Shown in pieces: positions 30,780-40,926 of a DNA stretch of 64,000 nucleotides. This DNA is from Ancylobacter gelatini (GTDB lineage: Bacteria; Pseudomonadota; Alphaproteobacteria; Rhizobiales; Xanthobacteraceae): the NCBI RefSeq assembly GCF_022601675.1, contig NZ_JAKVIL010000007.1, positions 62,001 to 126,000 of the forward strand, in the 5' to 3' direction. Positions within the stretch are counted from its first letter, which is position 1. Each line of letters starts with the position of its first letter. Position numbers and translations under genes: made by a program. Under the pieces are notes generated by a model. That model saw nothing but the letters and a program-made list of their open reading frames with translations, ran no database searches and had not been told where the DNA came from.

Positions 30780-33374
30780 CTACAAGTTCCGCAGGATCCG
30801 CGCCGGCTTCTGGCCGAGCGCCCGCCATGTGCCGAGCAGCCCGAAACCGACGGTCAGCGCCAGAGCCACCGCCGCCGCGCCGAAGGCGGTGCCGGTCGAC
30901 CAGGCGAAATGCGCCTTCATCACCTGTGTCACCACCACATAGGAGGCGAGCGTGCCGGCCGCCACCGCCACCAGCGCGGTGACGAGGCCGAGCGCGGCAT
31001 ATTCCAGCGCATAGGCGCCGACGAGGCGGGCGCGGGTGGCGCCGAGCGTCTTGAGGATCACCGCGTCATAGACCCGGTGGTGCTGCCCCGCCGCCAGCGC
31101 CCCTGCCAGCACCAGCACGCTGGACAGCAGGGTGACGAGGCTCGCGCCCCGTATCGCGGTCACCAGATTGGCGACGATGGCGCCGATCTCGGTCAACGCC
31201 TCCTTCACCCGCACCGTGGTGACAGCGGGAAAGTCGGCCGCCACCGCGCGGCCGATCGCCCGCTCCGCCGCCGCCTCGCCGCCGCCGGGCATGGTCAGGG
31301 TCGCGATAGAGGTGTGCGGCGCGCCGGCGAAGGTGTTCGGCGAGAACACCATCACGAAATTGATGGCGAGGCGCTCCCATTCCACTTCGCGCAGATTGGC
31401 GATCTTCGCCGTGATCGAGCGGCCGAGCACATTCACCGTGACCGGATCGCCGATCGTCAGCCCGAATGCGTCGGCGATTTCGCGCTCGAAGGAGACCAGC
31501 GGCGGGCCGCTATAGTCCGCCGGCCACCACTCGCCGGCGGTCAGCCGCGAGCCTTCGGGCACGGCCGCGTCATAGGTGATGCCGCGGTCGGAGGAGAGCA
31601 CCCAGGCAAATTCCGGCGGCGGAGTGATCTGGTCGGCGGGCCGGTCGCCCAGCGTGATCAGTCGCCCGCGCAGCATCGGCACGGTCTCCACCATGCCCTC
31701 GGGGGCCTTTGCCTTCAGATAGCTCGCGAACTGTGGGGCCTCGCTGCTCTGGATGTCGAGGAAGAAGAAGCTCGGCGCCTGTGCCGGCAGGTTGGCGGTG
31801 AGTTCGCGCGTCAGGCTGCGGTCGATCAGCGCGAGCGTGACCAGCAGGGTCAGCCCGAGCCCGAGCGAGAGCACGATGGTATGGGTGAGCGCCGAGGGGC
31901 GATGGATATTGCCGATCGCAAGCCGCAAGGCTGTCGAGCGCGGGCGGGGCAGGCGGCGGGCGATCGCCATGATGCCGAGCCCGACCAGACGCAGCGTGAT
32001 CAGCACGCTGGCGGAGGCGACGAGGTAATAGACCGCGATCCGTCGCTCTTCCGACGCGGCGATGGCGAGCCCCGCCAGAGCGGCGATGGTGAGTGCGGTG
32101 AGCACGATATAGCTCCGGCGCGGCCGGCGCGCGGGGCCTTCTACATGCTCGCGGAACAGCGCGGAAACCGGCACGTCATGGGCAAGACCCAGCGGCCACA
32201 GCGCAAAGGCGAGCGCGATCAGCGCGCCATATCCGATGGCGAGCGCCAGCGCCGCCGGCTGCACGCTCGGGTCGATCGGCACGGGCAGCAGATAACCGAA
32301 GGCGGCATTGGCGGCATAGGGCAGGGCGGCGCCGACCGCGAGCCCGATGGCGATGCCGATGGCGGCGATCAGGCCGACCTCCACCAGATAGATCGCGAAC
32401 ACCGTGCCGCCCGGCGCGCCGAGGGATTTATAGGTCGCAATCACCGCGCGCTTGGCGTCGAGATGGCTCTTCACCGCATTGGCGACGCCAACGCCGCCGA
32501 CCAGCAGGGCGGTGAGCCCGACGAGGGTGAGATACTCGGTGAAGCGCCGCACATTCTGTTCCAGCCGGGGCGCGGCCGCGTCGCGGGTGCGTACCTCGAA
32601 GCCGGCCTGCGGGGCGCCGTTCTGCACGGTGTCGACGAAGGTCGTGAGGGTGGACGGGTCGTCGAGCTTCACGCGGTAGGTCCAGCGTACCAGACTGCCG
32701 GGCTGCAGCAGGGCGGAAGCGCGCAGCGCGTCGAGCGAAACCATGAGGCGCGGGCCGAAGCCGATGCCGGTGGCGAGCGAATCGGATTCGCGCACCAGCG
32801 TTCCGGCGAGCCGGAGCCGGATCTCTCCGAACTGGAATTCGTCGCCCGGCTTGATGCCGAGCCGTTCCGCCAGAACCGGGTCGGCGACCGCGCCGAACAC
32901 CCCGTCCTTCGCCGCCAGCGCCTGCGGCAGCGGCTGCGCCGGTTCGATCTCGACACCGCCGGCGAGCGGATAGGCGCCGTCGACCGCCTTGGCCTCGGTG
33001 AGCGTCGATTGCAGCGTGTCGCCCGAACCCGCGCGGGCCATGGCGCGCAGCGTGGCGATGGTCGAGACCCGGCCGCCGGCCTTGATGAGGGTGAGTTCGT
33101 CCGGGCTCGCCTCCCGCTGCACCAGCGTGAAGGCGGCATCGCCGCCGAGCAGCGATGTGCCCTCGCGGGCGAAACCATCGGTGAGCGCGCGGGAGAACGA
33201 GCCTACGCCGGCAATCGCCGCGACGCCGAGCGCGAGGCAGGCGAGGAACACGCCGAAGCCGCGCACGCCGCCACGCAGTTCGCGCAGCGCGAAGCGGAAG
33301 GCGAGCGACAGGCGCGGGCGAAGGCGTTCGCGCGCGGAACCGGCCGCGGCAGAATCGGACACAGCGAGCGTCAT
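30780..33374 (-). CDS. ybbP: FtsX-like ABC permease (YbbP)
   Basis: An 864-residue membrane protein of the MacB/FtsX-permease class. It has a first helix at about 40-60, a large periplasmic region, several helices in the middle (about 265-500) and two or three at the C-terminus, giving the two-module ten-helix YbbP layout. With YbbA it forms a mechanotransmitting ABC machine thought to extract lipids or lipoproteins from the membrane. Its ATG overlaps the ybbA stop (33371-33374), and the divergent neighbour is the tesA-type esterase: the conserved ybbA-ybbP-tesA set. Confidence 0.9.
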   Translation of the reverse strand: MTLAVSDSAAAGSARERLRPRLSLAFRFALRELRGGVRGFGVFLACLALGVAAIAGVGSFSRALTDGFAREGTSLLGGDAAFTLVQREASPDELTLIKAGGRVSTIATLRAMARAGSGDTLQSTLTEAKAVDGAYPLAGGVEIEPAQPLPQALAAKDGVFGAVADPVLAERLGIKPGDEFQFGEIRLRLAGTLVRESDSLATGIGFGPRLMVSLDALRASALLQPGSLVRWTYRVKLDDPSTLTTFVDTVQNGAPQAGFEVRTRDAAAPRLEQNVRRFTEYLTLVGLTALLVGGVGVANAVKSHLDAKRAVIATYKSLGAPGGTVFAIYLVEVGLIAAIGIAIGLAVGAALPYAANAAFGYLLPVPIDPSVQPAALALAIGYGALIALAFALWPLGLAHDVPVSALFREHVEGPARRPRRSYIVLTALTIAALAGLAIAASEERRIAVYYLVASASVLITLRLVGLGIMAIARRLPRPRSTALRLAIGNIHRPSALTHTIVLSLGLGLTLLVTLALIDRSLTRELTANLPAQAPSFFFLDIQSSEAPQFASYLKAKAPEGMVETVPMLRGRLITLGDRPADQITPPPEFAWVLSSDRGITYDAAVPEGSRLTAGEWWPADYSGPPLVSFEREIADAFGLTIGDPVTVNVLGRSITAKIANLREVEWERLAINFVMVFSPNTFAGAPHTSIATLTMPGGGEAAAERAIGRAVAADFPAVTTVRVKEALTEIGAIVANLVTAIRGASLVTLLSSVLVLAGALAAGQHHRVYDAVILKTLGATRARLVGAYALEYAALGLVTALVAVAAGTLASYVVVTQVMKAHFAWSTGTAFGAAAVALALTVGFGLLGTWRALGQKPARILRNL

Positions 33375-34093
33375 GCCGGCACCTCGGCCGGCGTGGTATC
33401 TCCCGTCTCGATATGGCCGGAGCGCAGCCGCACCGTGCGGTCGCAGCGCCGCGCGAGGCCGGGATCGTGGGTAACGATCACCAGCGTCGCCCCGCGCCGG
33501 GCCTGTGCGGCGAACAGCAACTCCATGATCTGCTGCCCGGTGCTCTCGTCGAGATTTCCGGTCGGCTCGTCGGCGACCAGAATGGACGGCTCCGGCGCCA
33601 GCGCCCGCGCCACCGCGACGCGCTGCTGCTCACCGCCGGAAAGCTGGGTCGGGTAATGGTCGAGCCTGTGGCCGAGCCCGACGGCGGTGAGTTCCGCCGC
33701 CGCGCGCGCGAAGGCGTCCGCCCGGCCGGCAAGCTCCAGCGGCACCGCGACGTTTTCCAGCGCGGTCATGGTCGGGATGAGATGGAAGGCCTGGAAGACA
33801 ATGCCGACATTGCGCCCCCGGAACCGCGCGAGCGCGTCCTCGCCGAGGCGGGTGAGCTCCTCGCCCGCGACGTTCACCGTGCCGGCATCGGCGCGCTCCA
33901 GCCCGGCGAGCACCATCAGCAGGCTCGATTTGCCGGAACCGGACGGGCCGACGAGGCCAACCGCCTCGCCCTTGGCTATAGTGAGCGACACGCCCTTGAG
34001 AATGTGAACACGCGCGGCGCCCGATCCGAGCGAGAGTTCGACCTTGTCGAGTCGTATGGCGGGGCCGGTGGCGGAAACGGAGCTGGAGTGCAT
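33371..34093 (-). CDS. ybbA: ABC transporter ATP-binding protein (YbbA)
   Basis: A 240-residue ATPase of the LolD/MacB class: Walker A GPSGSGKSS, Q-loop region NVGIVFQAFHLIP, signature LSGGEQQRVAVARAL, Walker B ILVADEPTGNLDE and H-loop VIVTHD. It drives YbbP, with which it overlaps by four bases. I start at ATG 34093, giving MHSSSVSATGPAIRLDKVEL; the frame continues upstream through the esterase gene region but without similarity. Divergent from the tesA-like gene; promoters for both must lie within a very short shared region or overlap the 5' ends. Confidence 0.93.
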   Translation of the reverse strand: MHSSSVSATGPAIRLDKVELSLGSGAARVHILKGVSLTIAKGEAVGLVGPSGSGKSSLLMVLAGLERADAGTVNVAGEELTRLGEDALARFRGRNVGIVFQAFHLIPTMTALENVAVPLELAGRADAFARAAAELTAVGLGHRLDHYPTQLSGGEQQRVAVARALAPEPSILVADEPTGNLDESTGQQIMELLFAAQARRGATLVIVTHDPGLARRCDRTVRLRSGHIETGDTTPAEVPA

Positions 34094-34166
34094 GTCGTCC
34101 AATTGGTTGTTCAGCGTCTGGGCGTGGGGCTTCGCCCGCGCTGGTGCGGAAATTCGTGAAGCGAGT

Positions 34167-34847
34167 GTGACACGATATGGTGCGGCGCACTCTTCACGAA
34201 AGGGCAAGCCGGCCCGGCCGGGGGCGCTCGCCCTGCTGGCGGGCGTGCTGATGATGGCGCATGGCACACTCGCCGCCGCCGAGCCGCTGCGCCTCGTGGC
34301 CTTCGGCGACAGCCTGACGGCGGGCTACGGGCTCGCCGCGACGGATGCCTTCCCGGTGCAGCTTCAGGCCGCGCTGAAGGCCAGGGGACACGATGTCGTG
34401 ATCGAGAATGCCGGCGTCTCCGGCGACACCACCAGCGCGGGCCTGTCCCGGCTCGACTGGTCGATCCCCGACGGCACGCAGGGCGTGATCGTTGAGCTCG
34501 GCGCCAATGACGCGCTGCGCGGCCTCGACCCGGCCATCGCCGAGGCCTCGCTCGACAAAATTCTGGCGCGGCTGAAGGAGCGCGGCATCCCGGTGATGAT
34601 CGCCGGCATGCGCGCCCCGCCCAATCTCGGCAAGGCGTATCAGGAGCGCTTCGATCCGATCTATGCCCGGCTGGCCGAGAAATACGGCGTGCCGCTCTAT
34701 CCGTTCTTCCTCGACGGCGTGGCCGGTCAGGTGGCGCTCAACCAGCGCGACGGCATCCACCCGACGCCGGAGGGGGTGAAGATCATCGTCGCCAACATCC
34801 TGCCGGCGGTGGAGGCCTTCATCGCGACGCTGAGGCCGCCGGGCTGA
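34167..34847 (+). CDS. tesA: Arylesterase / lysophospholipase L1 (TesA-like, SGNH hydrolase)
   Basis: Exported SGNH-family esterase or thioesterase. Blocks: FGDSLTAGYG with the nucleophile Ser, the Gly block NAGVSGDTTS, the Asn block LGANDALRG, and DGIHPTPEG with the Asp-His pair. A signal peptide is visible (ALALLAGVLMMAHGTLAAA). The start is uncertain: I use GTG 34167 (226 residues, MTRYGAAHSSRKGK...), because ATG 34092 would overlap the divergent ybbA start and add 25 residues before the signal. The conserved neighbourhood with ybbA/ybbP supports the assignment. Confidence 0.87.
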   Translation: MTRYGAAHSSRKGKPARPGALALLAGVLMMAHGTLAAAEPLRLVAFGDSLTAGYGLAATDAFPVQLQAALKARGHDVVIENAGVSGDTTSAGLSRLDWSIPDGTQGVIVELGANDALRGLDPAIAEASLDKILARLKERGIPVMIAGMRAPPNLGKAYQERFDPIYARLAEKYGVPLYPFFLDGVAGQVALNQRDGIHPTPEGVKIIVANILPAVEAFIATLRPPG

Positions 34848-34944
34848 GGTGCGGGCGGTGTCGCAGCGGCAACTTGCCGAGGCGGCGTGGCGGGGGCTAG
34901 TCTTGCGCCACCTTCCCACCGCATGAATCCCGAGAACATCACCC

Positions 34945-35988
34945 ATGGAATATCGTCCGCTGGGCCGCACCGGCCTTGAGGTCAGTGCGCTATGCCTTGG
35001 CACCATGACCTTCGGCCAGCAGAACACTGAGGCCGAGGGTCACGAGCAGCTCGATTACGCGCTCGATCAGGGCATCAACTTCCTCGACACCGCCGAGCTC
35101 TACTCGATCCCGCCCAGGCCCGAGACCGCCGGCTCCACCGAGCGCATCATCGGCACCTGGATGAAGGCGCGCGGCAATCGCGACAAGGTCATCCTCGCCA
35201 CCAAGGTGTGCGGCCTGTCGGAAATGACGTGGTTCCGCAGTCACGGCGCCCCGGCCCGTCCTACCCGCGCGCAGATTTTCGAGGCGGTCGACAACAGCCT
35301 GAAGCGGCTGCAGACCGACTATATCGACCTCTACCAGCTCCATTGGCCCGGGCGCCCCATCGTGTGGGGATCCAACCCGACGCGCTGGCAGTCGATGCCC
35401 GGCGAGGAAACCCCCATCGGCGAGACGCTGGAGGCGTTCGGCGAGATCGTGAAGGCGGGCAAGGTGCGCCATATCGGTCTCTCCAACGAGAGCAGCTGGG
35501 GCACGATGCGCTTCCTGTTCGAATCGGAGACCCGCGGCCTGCCGCGCGTCGCCTCGGTGCAGAACGCCTACAGCCTGTTGAACCGCACCTACGAGACCAA
35601 CATGGCAGAGGTCAGCCTGCGCGAGGATGTTGGGCTGCTGGCCTATTCCGCGCTGGCGCAGGGCTATCTCACCGGCAAGTACCAGCGCGGCGCCCGCCCG
35701 GCCGGGGCGCGTTCCACGCTGTTCAATCGCGGCCAGCGCTATGAACTGCCGGGCGCGGAAGCGGCGATCGACGACTATATGGCGATCGCCCGCGAGGCCG
35801 GGCTCGACATTTCGCAGATGTCGCTGGCCTTCGCGCTGTCGCGCCCGTTCATGGCCTCGGTCATTCTCGGCGCGACGACGATGGAGCAGCTCAAGACCGA
35901 CATCGCCGCGCAGGACGTGAAGATCACGGCGGAACTGGAGGCGAAGATCGACGCCGTGCACCAGCTTCGCGGCAATCCGGCGCCCTGA
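34945..35988 (+). CDS. Aldo/keto reductase (Tas-like)
   Basis: NADPH-dependent aldo/keto reductase of 347 residues, similar in length and motif order to E. coli Tas. Catalytic residues of the barrel: Asp and Tyr in FLDTAELYSIPPR, Lys in ILATKVCG, His in LYQLHWPGR. The C-terminal AFALSRPFMASVILGATTM binds the coenzyme phosphate. It reduces carbonyls; the natural substrate is unknown. Single gene; followed by the hairpin at 36013-36035. Confidence 0.92.
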   Translation: MEYRPLGRTGLEVSALCLGTMTFGQQNTEAEGHEQLDYALDQGINFLDTAELYSIPPRPETAGSTERIIGTWMKARGNRDKVILATKVCGLSEMTWFRSHGAPARPTRAQIFEAVDNSLKRLQTDYIDLYQLHWPGRPIVWGSNPTRWQSMPGEETPIGETLEAFGEIVKAGKVRHIGLSNESSWGTMRFLFESETRGLPRVASVQNAYSLLNRTYETNMAEVSLREDVGLLAYSALAQGYLTGKYQRGARPAGARSTLFNRGQRYELPGAEAAIDDYMAIAREAGLDISQMSLAFALSRPFMASVILGATTMEQLKTDIAAQDVKITAELEAKIDAVHQLRGNPAP

Positions 35989-36012
35989 GGCGGCGAGGCC
36001 GATGCAAAACTC

Positions 36013-36035
36013 ATCCCCGGGCCTGGCCCGGGGAT
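36013..36035. terminator. Strong hairpin between convergent genes, terminator for the yciB-side operon
   Basis: atccccgggcc (36013-36023) and ggcccggggat (36025-36035) are exact complements. On the minus strand it is followed by gagttttgc, a short T-run, so it can terminate the dapF-mtaB-ftsY-yciB transcript. The tcatccccggg...cccggggat type is, as I recall, a frequent intergenic palindrome in Rhizobiales. Confidence 0.65.
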
Positions 36036-36042
36036 CGCGCGG

Positions 36043-36633
36043 CTATTCCCCGGCCTTGGGCGCGGCTTCCGCCGCATGGCGGGTCATCAGCGGCACCTGC
36101 GCCATGGCGAAAACCAGGGTGAGCGGCAGATAGCCGAAGGTCTTGAACGTGACCCAGGTGTCGGTGGAGACCGAGCGCCAGACGATCTCGTTCAGCACCG
36201 CCATGGCGAGGAAGAACACGCCCCAGCGTATGGTCAGGCGGCGCCAGCCTTCCTCGGTCAGCGTGAACACGTCGCCGAGCACATAGGGCAGCAGCGGCTT
36301 CTTGAAATACAGGCCGCCCAGCAGCGCCAGAGCGAACAGGCCGTTCACCATGGTCGGTTTCATCTTGATGAAATGGTCGTCCTGCAGCCACAGCGTCAGC
36401 GTGCCGAACACCAGCACCACGCCGGCCGAGACCAGCGGCATCACCGCGATCTTGCGCGCGATGATCCACATCGCCGCCAGCGCCACCAGCGTCGCCACCA
36501 TGAAGGCGGCCGTGGCGACATAGATGCCGGCGCGGCCATTGGCGATGAAGAACACCACCAGCGGCCCGAGCTCCAGCGCGAACTTCATCAGCGGGTGCAT
36601 GGTGCGCAGGGTGGCGTGGGGTTCGGTCATCAT
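36043..36633 (-). CDS. yciB: Inner-membrane septation protein A (YciB/IspZ)
   Basis: A 196-residue membrane protein with five hydrophobic segments. The opening [20 protein letters not shown] and the repeated pattern [32 protein letters not shown] are typical of YciB, which takes part in cell-envelope synthesis and septation. Two adjacent ATGs (36633 and 36630) are possible; I use the first. It is the last gene of the group dapF-mtaB-ftsY-yciB, an order known from many alphaproteobacteria, and ends at the hairpin before the aldo/keto reductase. Confidence 0.92.
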   Translation of the reverse strand: MMTEPHATLRTMHPLMKFALELGPLVVFFIANGRAGIYVATAAFMVATLVALAAMWIIARKIAVMPLVSAGVVLVFGTLTLWLQDDHFIKMKPTMVNGLFALALLGGLYFKKPLLPYVLGDVFTLTEEGWRRLTIRWGVFFLAMAVLNEIVWRSVSTDTWVTFKTFGYLPLTLVFAMAQVPLMTRHAAEAAPKAGE

Positions 36634-36694
36634 GGGTCCGGCGTGTGAGGAGGCGTCTCGTAGGGAAGGGCGGAAACGTGCCGAGAGCAAGGCG

Positions 36695-37633
36695 CTATTC
36701 GTCGAGCCCGACAATGGCGCGCGCAAATTGCCGTGCTTCGAAGGGTTCGAGGTCGTCAATGCCCTCGCCGACGCCGATCAGATGCACCGGCAGGCCGTAT
36801 TTCGCCGCGATCGATACCAGAATGCCCCCGCGCGCCGTGCCGTCCAGCTTGGTCATGACAAGGCCGGTGACGCCGGCCACGCGCCGGAACGCCTCGACCT
36901 GGGACAGAGCGTTCTGGCCGACCGTGGCGTCGAGCACCAGCACCACGGCATGCGGGGCGGCGGCGTCCTGCTTCTTGAGGACGCGGACCACCTTCTCCAG
37001 CTCCGCCATCAGTTCGGCGCGGTTCTGCAAGCGGCCGGCGGTGTCGACGATGAGAACGTCGGCCCCGTCCGCGCGGGCCTTGGCGAGGCCGTCAAAGGCG
37101 ACGCCGGCGGCATCCGCGCCCGGCTCGCGCGAGACGATGGCCGCTCCCGTGCGGTCGGCCCAGACTTTCAGCTGCTCGATCGCGGCTGCGCGAAAAGTGT
37201 CACCGGCGGCCAGCACCACCTTCTTGCCCTGCGCGCGCAGCGTGGAGGCGAGCTTGCCGATGGTGGTGGTCTTGCCCGAGCCGTTGACGCCGACCATCAG
37301 CAGCACGAAGGGCTTCACCTCCGGGTCGAACACCAGCGGGTGGGCGATTGGTTCAAGCACCGCCTCGATCTCGCTTGCGACGAGGCTGCGCACTTCGCCG
37401 GGCTCGATGGTCTTGTCATAGCGCCCCTTGCCGACCGCCTGCGCGATGCGAGCGCTGGTCTCGACGCCGAGATCGGCGCGGATCAGGATGTCTTCGAGGT
37501 CCTCCAGCGTCGCCGCATCAAGCTTGCGCTTGGTGAACAGGTCGGTGATGCCGGTGGACAGGCCCGACGCGGTGCGCGTGAGGCCCTTGGTGAGGCGCTT
37601 CCAGAAACCGGGCTTGGGCGAAGTGTCGTTCAT
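36695..37633 (-). CDS. ftsY: Signal recognition particle receptor FtsY
   Basis: GTPase that docks SRP-ribosome complexes to the Sec translocon at the inner membrane. The 312 residues form the NG domain only: N domain (about 10-95), G1 [24 protein letters not shown]3 DTAGR, G4 [10 protein letters not shown] and the C-terminal [12 protein letters not shown]. The long acidic A domain of E. coli is missing, normal for alphaproteobacteria. The start is ATG 37633, or GTG 37642, which overlaps the mtaB stop as GTGA; both imply coupling to mtaB. Confidence 0.96.
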   Translation of the reverse strand: MNDTSPKPGFWKRLTKGLTRTASGLSTGITDLFTKRKLDAATLEDLEDILIRADLGVETSARIAQAVGKGRYDKTIEPGEVRSLVASEIEAVLEPIAHPLVFDPEVKPFVLLMVGVNGSGKTTTIGKLASTLRAQGKKVVLAAGDTFRAAAIEQLKVWADRTGAAIVSREPGADAAGVAFDGLAKARADGADVLIVDTAGRLQNRAELMAELEKVVRVLKKQDAAAPHAVVLVLDATVGQNALSQVEAFRRVAGVTGLVMTKLDGTARGGILVSIAAKYGLPVHLIGVGEGIDDLEPFEARQFARAIVGLDE

Positions 37634-37638
37634 CAGGT

Positions 37639-38925
37639 TCACGCAGCGATCAGGCGCGTGCCGTCATGGCCGGCAATGCGCACGGGAAACAGGGTGCCGG
37701 GCTCGGCCGGGCGGGCGAGGCGCACGCCGGTGAAGCCTGGGGTGCGGCCGGTGCCGCCGATTTCCGCCAGCACCTCGCGCCGGGTCCCGACCTCGGCGGA
37801 TAGGTGCCGCAGCAACGCGACGTCCCCGGCTTCGCGCAGCCGCCGCGCGCGCTCCTTCACCACGGGGCCGTCGACCGGCGGCATGCGGGCGGCCGGCGTG
37901 CCCGCGCGCGGCGAAAACGCGAAGACGTGGAGATGCGAGAGCCCGCATTCCTCGACGAGGCCCAGCGAATTGCGGAAATGCGCCTCGGTCTCAGTGGGGA
38001 AGCCGGCGATGATGTCGGCGCCGAACACCATGTCCGGGCGCAGGCGCCGCACCTTCTCGCAGAAGGCAATCGCATCGGCACGCGAATGGCGGCGCTTCAT
38101 GCGCTTGAGGATCAGGTCGTCGCCAGCCTGTAGCGAGAGGTGCAGATGCGGCATCAGCCGCTCTTCCTCGGCGATCGCGGCGATCAGTTCATCATCGGCC
38201 TCGATGGAATCGATCGAGGACAGCCGTAGCCGCTTCAGCTCCGGCACATGACGCAGTACCGCGCGCACCAGCGTGCCGAGGCGCGGCGTACCGGGCAGGC
38301 CGGTGCCGTAGGAGGTGAGGTCGACGCCCGTCAGCACGATCTCGGCATACCCGCTCTCGACCAGCCGCCGTACCTCCGCGACCACGGCGCCCATCGGCAC
38401 CGAGCGGGAATTGCCGCGGCCATAAGGGATGACGCAGAAGGTGCAGCGGTGGTCGCAGCCATTCTGCACCTGCACGAAGGCGCGGGTGCGGCCCTCAATG
38501 CCATCCACCATGTGCAGCGCGGTCTCGCGCACGCCCATGATGTCGCTGACTGCCACCTTCTCTTCCGCGCCGACGCCGAAATCCAGCGCCGCGCGGGCAA
38601 GCGCCCAGGTGTCGATCTCGGTCTTGGCGGCATTGCCGACGACGCGGGAAACCTCTTCCATGCCGGCGAAGGTTTCCGGCTCGGTCTGGGCGGCGCAGCC
38701 GGTAACGAGAATGCGGCGCTCCGGGTCTTCGCGCTTCAGCCGGCGGATGGCCTGCCGCGCCTGCCGCACGGCCTCGCCGGTGACGGCGCAGGTATTGACG
38801 ATCACCGCGCGCTCCAGCCCGGCAAGGCTGGCGGCCTGCTTCACGGCGGCGGAATCCAGCGCGTTCAGCCGGCAGCCGAACGTCACCACGTCGACAGATG
38901 GGGTCGCAACCGGCATGCCGCTCAT
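37639..38925 (-). CDS. mtaB: tRNA t6A37 methylthiotransferase MtaB
   Basis: Radical-SAM enzyme that converts t6A at tRNA position 37 to ms2t6A. The 428 residues have an N-terminal MTTase domain with three cluster Cys ([25 protein letters not shown]), a radical-SAM barrel with C-x3-C-x2-C ([10 protein letters not shown]) and a C-terminal TRAM domain. It overlaps dapF by four bases (ATGA at 38922-38925) and ftsY at its end. MiaB and RimO relatives are excluded by the CRLN motif and context next to dapF/ftsY. Confidence 0.95.
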   Translation of the reverse strand: MSGMPVATPSVDVVTFGCRLNALDSAAVKQAASLAGLERAVIVNTCAVTGEAVRQARQAIRRLKREDPERRILVTGCAAQTEPETFAGMEEVSRVVGNAAKTEIDTWALARAALDFGVGAEEKVAVSDIMGVRETALHMVDGIEGRTRAFVQVQNGCDHRCTFCVIPYGRGNSRSVPMGAVVAEVRRLVESGYAEIVLTGVDLTSYGTGLPGTPRLGTLVRAVLRHVPELKRLRLSSIDSIEADDELIAAIAEEERLMPHLHLSLQAGDDLILKRMKRRHSRADAIAFCEKVRRLRPDMVFGADIIAGFPTETEAHFRNSLGLVEECGLSHLHVFAFSPRAGTPAARMPPVDGPVVKERARRLREAGDVALLRHLSAEVGTRREVLAEIGGTGRTPGFTGVRLARPAEPGTLFPVRIAGHDGTRLIAA

Positions 38926-39809
38926 GCCGCGCCGGTTGCCGCGCCGGCGGGCAGCGAGAGCATGTCGCGGGTCAGCCGGCCCTCGAACTCGAACTCGGCG
39001 GGGCCGGTCATCAGAATGTGGTCGTCGCCCTCGCGCCAGTCGATCAGGAGATCACCGCCGGGCAGGGTGATGGTCACGCGCCGTCCGGTGAGGCCGAGCC
39101 GCGCGGCCGCGACCGCCGTGGCGCAGGCCGCCGACCCGCAGGCGCGCGTCAGCCCCGCGCCGCGCTCCCAGACCCGCAGCAGGATGTGATCGGCAGAGAC
39201 CACCTGCGCGGCGGAGATGTTGGCGCGCTCGGGGAAGATCGGGTGATGTTCGAGTTCCGGCCCGTAGTGGCCGAGATCGACGGCCGCGACATCCTCGACC
39301 CAGAAGATCGCGTGCGGGTTGCCGACATTCACCACCGCCGGCGCGCGCAGCACGGGGGCCTCGTGCGGCCCGGCCTGAAGCTCGATGGCGCGGGTATCGG
39401 TCACCGGGCCGGCGAGCGGGATGTCGTGCCAGCCGAAATGCGGGACGCCCATATCCACCGTGATGCCGTCCGGCCCGATGGCGCAATCGAGCCGCCCGGC
39501 GACGCTCTCGAACACGAAGTGCTCGCCCCCGACGCGGCCGGCTTCATAGAGCGTGATGCAGCGCGTGCCGTTGCCGCAGGCCTGCGATTCCGAGCCGTCG
39601 CAGTTGATGATGCGCACGAAGGCGTCGGTACCTTCGGTCCTTGGCGGGTAGAGCGCCATGATCTGGTCAAAGGGCAGCACGTCGCGCCGTGCCAACGCAC
39701 GCGCCTCTTCAGGCGGCACGGCCAGCGGTTCGGCGCGCAGGTCGAGCACGACGATCTCGTTGCCGAGGCCGTTCATCTTCACGAAGGGGCGGTTTTCCAG
39801 CGCGGGCAT
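38922..39809 (-). CDS. dapF: Diaminopimelate epimerase
   Basis: Converts LL- to meso-diaminopimelate for lysine and peptidoglycan synthesis, without cofactor. Both catalytic cysteines are present: [10 protein letters not shown] and [10 protein letters not shown]. The N-terminus [16 protein letters not shown] and [12 protein letters not shown] also fit. At 295 residues it is of usual length. It is the first gene of the dapF-mtaB-ftsY-yciB group; the ATG at 39809 begins [14 protein letters not shown], and Met12 inside KMNG would be too late. Confidence 0.97.
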   Translation of the reverse strand: MPALENRPFVKMNGLGNEIVVLDLRAEPLAVPPEEARALARRDVLPFDQIMALYPPRTEGTDAFVRIINCDGSESQACGNGTRCITLYEAGRVGGEHFVFESVAGRLDCAIGPDGITVDMGVPHFGWHDIPLAGPVTDTRAIELQAGPHEAPVLRAPAVVNVGNPHAIFWVEDVAAVDLGHYGPELEHHPIFPERANISAAQVVSADHILLRVWERGAGLTRACGSAACATAVAAARLGLTGRRVTITLPGGDLLIDWREGDDHILMTGPAEFEFEGRLTRDMLSLPAGAATGAA

Positions 39810-40017
39810 GGTGCGGACCTGACGGGTTGCCGTCCTTATATGGCGAAGCCGGCCGCGATGGCCAGCGCGTTTGCGCCGCCGGCGCGGTGCACGTTCGCGC
39901 GATCCCGCCGATGCGTGTCCATTGTGTCATCGCAGGCGCGCAAGGACGGTGCTAGACAGGAGCCGACCGCGCCGCGCGCCGCAACCGGCGTCGGCGCCGC
40001 TTTCCGGTGCTCCGATC

Positions 40018-40734
40018 ATGCTGAAGTTCCTGTCCGCGCTCGTTTTCTGTGCCCTGCTCGCGGCACCGCCCCTCCACGCCCAGGCGCCCGCAGCCCCGCC
40101 CGCCGATGCGCCGGCACCGGCGCAGCCCGGCGCGCCGACCGCTCCCGATGGCCCCGATCAGCCACTCGACGATGATGACGGCGGGAGCGACATGGTGGCC
40201 CCTCCCGTGGTCGACCCCAAAACGGTCGAGACGCAGCCGGTACCGGCCGAGAGCGATCCGATGAAACGCCCGGACGGCTTCGGCGATGCCGCCGAGATGC
40301 GACCGGTTCCGGTACTGCAGAAGAAGGGCAAGGCGTTGTGGGACGAGGGTTTCGCCAGCATCGTCGCCACGCTCAAGGAGGTGGATGCGGAGCTCGCGCG
40401 GCTCAAGCTCAAGCCCACCGGCGCGCCCTTCATCGTCTACACCATGACCGACGATGTCGGCTTCGAGTTCGAGGCGGCGCAGCCCTTCGAGGGCGTGACC
40501 ACGGAGAAACCGCAGGGCGGCATGGAGTTCTCCGCCTCGCCCGGCGGCAAGGCGCTGCGCTTCACCCATCGCGGGCCCTATGACGCCATGGACCCGACCT
40601 ATGAGCAGATCGCCAATCTGCTCGACGCCAAGGACCTCGAAGCGCAGGACCTCTATGTCGAGGAGTACCGCTCCGACCCGCGCACCACCCCGCAGGACGA
40701 TCTTGTGATCGACATCTGGGTGCCGCTGAAGTGA
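40018..40734 (+). CDS. Exported GyrI-like (AraC effector-domain) protein
   Basis: A 238-residue protein with a signal peptide (MLKFLSALVFCALLAAPPLHA), a Pro/Ala/Asp-rich linker to about residue 85, and a GyrI-like/effector-binding domain (about 90-238; YTMTDDVGFEFEAAQPF, ASPGGKALRFTHRGPYDAM, the characteristic H-x-G-P-Y turn). This fold binds small ligands, usually in the cytoplasm; export here is unusual. I start at ATG 40018 because a Sec signal follows immediately. Function unknown; it may bind a hydrophobic or cationic compound in the periplasm. Confidence 0.8.
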   Translation: MLKFLSALVFCALLAAPPLHAQAPAAPPADAPAPAQPGAPTAPDGPDQPLDDDDGGSDMVAPPVVDPKTVETQPVPAESDPMKRPDGFGDAAEMRPVPVLQKKGKALWDEGFASIVATLKEVDAELARLKLKPTGAPFIVYTMTDDVGFEFEAAQPFEGVTTEKPQGGMEFSASPGGKALRFTHRGPYDAMDPTYEQIANLLDAKDLEAQDLYVEEYRSDPRTTPQDDLVIDIWVPLK

Positions 40735-40926
40735 GGGGCGCTGCGGCGCTTTAGGCGACGACGCATCAAGCCCCCGCGCCGGGGCCGCGTCGCCTGCTCT
40801 CCCGCCGCTTGCTCCCGGCGCCGCGCGAAGTCGACCATCGCCCGCAGGGCACCCCTGAGCCGCGCGCATTCGCCATGGCGCCCGCTTCGTGCTATGAGGC
40901 GCGCAAACAGGCATTCAGCGAACATC

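Noticed and set aside
30909..33656. Plus-strand open frame of about 915 codons opposite ybbP.
   Set aside because: Shadow of ybbP; low-complexity Arg/Gly/His composition and no start context.
34044..34166. Longer N-terminus for the tesA-like gene, starting at 34044 or 34092.
   Set aside because: It overlaps the divergent ybbA start and places about 25 unrelated residues before the signal peptide. It cannot be fully excluded.
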